Shown here piece by piece: positions 32,307 through 34,015 of a DNA stretch of 34,015 bases. Position numbers and translations under genes: made by a program. The first letter of the stretch is position 1; every line of letters starts with the position of its first letter. The DNA comes from an uncultured Clostridia bacterium (GTDB lineage Bacteria; Bacillota; Clostridia; Oscillospirales; Acutalibacteraceae): contig CAMEBF010000020.1 in the NCBI GenBank assembly GCA_945912145.1, positions 1 through 34,015 on the forward strand, written 5' to 3'. The notes beneath the pieces were generated by a model, which saw only the letters and a list, made by a program, of their open reading frames with translations, was not told where the DNA came from and did not search any database.

Positions 32307-33704
32307 ACCGTACAGAATCCATGTTTTTGCCTGCGTGACGGTTACGTCGGCAAACTGTCCGATCAGCTCGTCCGATCCCGGGAACTCGATCACGATATTG
32401 CCCTGGGTGCGTCCCGTCAGCACGCCGTCCTTTTCGTTCGGCTCGACGAGCACACGGTAAGTCTTGCCCACCATGGCGGCGGTGCGCTTCGCGGCAATTT
32501 CCTCCTGCGCGTCGCACAGCTCCTTAAACCATTTCGATTTTTCCGCGTACGGTACCGGGTCGGGCATCGAGGCGGCTTTCGTCCCCTCGCGGCGGGAATA
32601 GATAAACGTAAAAAGCGACGTGTACTCCACTTCCCGGATCAGGCTGATCGTTTCCTGCAATTCCTCATACGTTTCGCCGGGGAATCCGACGATGATGTCG
32701 CTTGTGATCGAAAGCTCGGGCATTTTCTCTTTCGCGTAACGGATCAGGTCGAGATACTGCTCGCGGGTGTATTTGCGGTTCATCTCCGAAAGCACCCGGT
32801 TACTGCCCGACTGCACCGGCAGATGCAGATGCTTCGCGACCTTTTCGCATTCCGCCATCGTATCGAGCAGCTCATACGTGCAGTCCTTCGGGTGCGACGT
32901 CATAAATCGGATGATAAAATCGCCCGGCAGATCATTGACGGCGCGCAGCAGAGCCGCAAAATTCATACCGCAGTCGGGGTTCTTCCCATAGGAATTGACG
33001 TTCTGCCCCAAGAGCGTAATATCTTTCGCGCCCGATGCGATCAGCTCTTTTGCTTCATTCAGAATATCCTCCGGACGGCGGCTTCTCTCGCGTCCGCGCA
33101 CATACGGCACGACGCAGTAGGAACAGAAATTGTTGCAGCCGTACATGATGGGCAGCCACGCTTTCGCGCCGCGGTCGCGCTCCGTCGGCAATCCCTCGGC
33201 GATCGAGCCGTTTTCGCTCTGCGTTTCAAAGACCCGTTTGCCGCGGGAGAGCACGGTATAGAGCATCTCCGGCAGCTTATGAATCGCAAACGTGCCGAAC
33301 ACAAGGTTGACGTACGGATAACTCTTTTTGATGCGTTCCGCGATGTGGGGCTGCTGCATCATACAGCCGCAGAGCACGATAATCAGATCGCGTTTTTTCT
33401 CCTTGATGGGCTTGAGCGCGCCGACGTTGCCGAAAACGCGGTCCTCGGCGTGCTCGCGGACCGCGCAGGTGTTGAACAGCACCAGATCCGCTTCCTCGGG
33501 AGACGAAACGAAAGTATACCCCATTTCGCGAAGCTGTCCTTTGATGCGTTCGCTGTCCGACACGTTGCCCTGACAGCCGTATGTATGCACAAACGCTTTC
33601 GGCGAACCCTCATACCGGGACGCCAGAATGGTATGCACAAGGCCGCTGTATTTTTTCTGTCGGGCAAGCTCGTCGGGCTCAATGAAAAGGCTGTTGGAAT
33701 CCAA
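32283..33704 (-). CDS. miaB: tRNA-2-methylthio-N6-dimethylallyladenosine synthase MiaB, TTG start
   Basis: The 473-residue radical SAM methylthiotransferase converts i6A37 to ms2i6A37. The N-terminal cluster uses Cys44 (TYGCQGNVSDSE), Cys80 (FNTCAVRE) and Cys114 (LCGCMMQ). The radical SAM cluster is Cys190, Cys194, Cys197 (MYGCNNFCSYCVVPYVRGRE). A C-terminal TRAM domain follows. The start codon is TTG at 33704, with GGAGG seven bases upstream and no competing ATG. The last residues RRSEE and the stop lie in repeat DNA. It heads the run miaB, ylbF-like, mutS, mutL, miaA behind its own promoter. Confidence 0.97.
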   Translation of the reverse strand: MDSNSLFIEPDELARQKKYSGLVHTILASRYEGSPKAFVHTYGCQGNVSDSERIKGQLREMGYTFVSSPEEADLVLFNTCAVREHAEDRVFGNVGALKPIKEKKRDLIIVLCGCMMQQPHIAERIKKSYPYVNLVFGTFAIHKLPEMLYTVLSRGKRVFETQSENGSIAEGLPTERDRGAKAWLPIMYGCNNFCSYCVVPYVRGRERSRRPEDILNEAKELIASGAKDITLLGQNVNSYGKNPDCGMNFAALLRAVNDLPGDFIIRFMTSHPKDCTYELLDTMAECEKVAKHLHLPVQSGSNRVLSEMNRKYTREQYLDLIRYAKEKMPELSITSDIIVGFPGETYEELQETISLIREVEYTSLFTFIYSRREGTKAASMPDPVPYAEKSKWFKELCDAQEEIAAKRTAAMVGKTYRVLVEPNEKDGVLTGRTQGNIVIEFPGSDELIGQFADVTVTQAKTWILYGALRRSEE

Positions 33705-33745
33705 AGAAAGACCTCCGCTGAAAAATGATATACTTTAACTTATAT

Positions 33746-33774
33746 AGTATAGTACATTTTTTTGCACTTGTAAA
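33746..33774 (-). promoter_or_regulatory. Promoter of the miaB-mutS-mutL-miaA run
   Basis: On the minus strand TTTACA (33769-33774) and TATACT (33746-33751), 17-bp spacer, about 40 bp before the TTG start. It is the only clear promoter for the genes from miaB down to rluD. Confidence 0.8.
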
Positions 33775-33824
33775 CAGAAAAACGGAATTTATTCAGGGGA
33801 AATTTTTTTGTACACAAAAAAACC

Positions 33825-33850
33825 GTCACCCGATCAAGTGACGGTTGCGT
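33825..33850 (-). terminator. Terminator-type hairpin upstream of miaB
   Basis: AACCGTCAC and GTGACGGTT (9 bp) enclose an 8-nt loop. On the minus strand the stem runs into seven T residues, so it would end a transcript coming from the right edge. Confidence 0.75.
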
Positions 33851-33880
33851 TCATACATAATAAATTGAATACTTCCTGAT

Positions 33881-33909
33881 CGTTTCATCCTGCCTTTCGG
33901 AATGGAACG
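33881..33909. repeat. Imperfect hairpin before the right-edge promoter
   Basis: CGTTTCAT (33881-33888) and ATGGAACG (33902-33909) pair over 8 bp with one wobble. There is no T run on either side. Purpose unknown. Confidence 0.4.
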
Positions 33910-33926
33910 ACGAGTCGCAAGTCCTA

Positions 33927-33955
33927 TTGACAGAAAACGACATCCGTGTTATGAT
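33927..33955 (+). promoter_or_regulatory. Strong plus-strand promoter at the right edge
   Basis: TTGACA (33927-33932) and TATGAT (33950-33955) with a 17-bp spacer. The leader that follows ends in a purine-rich GCGAGGTGATGCC at the last base. The gene it serves lies outside the window; the ATG at 34011 is too close to the AGGTG to be the likely start. Confidence 0.7.
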
Positions 33956-34015
33956 AAACAAAGGTCAAGAGGCAACAGAAGCGGTTAGCACACCAAGCGA
34001 AAGCGAGGTGATGCC

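Noticed and set aside
32202-33728. 508-codon plus-strand frame opposite miaB
   Set aside because: MiaB with all six cluster cysteines is on the minus strand; the opposite frame starts in repeat DNA and has no recognisable motif.
34011-34015. Start codon of a gene at the right edge
   Set aside because: The ATG directly touches the AGGTG ribosome-binding sequence, so initiation there is unlikely; the real start should be just outside.

Overview
The window reads as the chromosome of a Gram-positive Bacillota, most likely a clostridial gut lineage of the Oscillospirales/Ruminococcaceae type. The basis is an L27 with a cleavable N-terminal extension next to its protease Prp, SepF and DivIVA in one division cluster, a CIRCE element, the miaB-ylbF/ricA-mutS-mutL-miaA order, strong Shine-Dalgarno sites, and moderately GC-rich coding DNA with AT-rich promoters. 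This placement is inference; there is no rRNA here. I see no prophage, insertion sequence, tRNA or CRISPR array.

Plus-strand half (1-8555). A partial Gln/Tyr/Pro-rich membrane protein is followed by rplU-prp-rpmA behind a near-perfect promoter and a likely L21 leader. A gap with six consecutive hairpins follows, then a deletion remnant of pdxS-pdxT. Next come ppa, an ECF-type S component and a radical SAM protein as one operon. Four genes with their own promoters follow: a DUF2079 membrane protein, an IscR-like Rrf2 regulator, a sugar nucleotidyltransferase and a secreted metallophosphoesterase. A bidirectional terminator closes this half.

Minus-strand half (8608-33704). Reading leftward from the right edge, miaB-ylbF-mutS-mutL-miaA (tRNA thiomethylation and prenylation, mismatch repair) leads into a HlyD-like membrane protein, yggS, sepF, divIVA, lspA, rluD and a second metallophosphoesterase (division and envelope). 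A split transketolase with a rhamnulose-1-phosphate aldolase comes next. Then come a zinc-ribbon membrane protein, an alpha/beta hydrolase, a DUF308/DUF389 membrane pair, and hsp20 and clpB behind a perfect CIRCE operator.

The most unusual content is a dispersed repeat family at six or seven intergenic sites. It combines heptanucleotide tandem repeats (AATGCAG/GTGAAGA-like) with short perfect hairpins, many capped by a C(GNA)G triloop. One locus has 160-bp tandem copies. At miaA and miaB the same repeat end supplies the last codons and the stop, in different frames. The right edge carries a strong plus-strand promoter and a leader whose gene lies outside the window.
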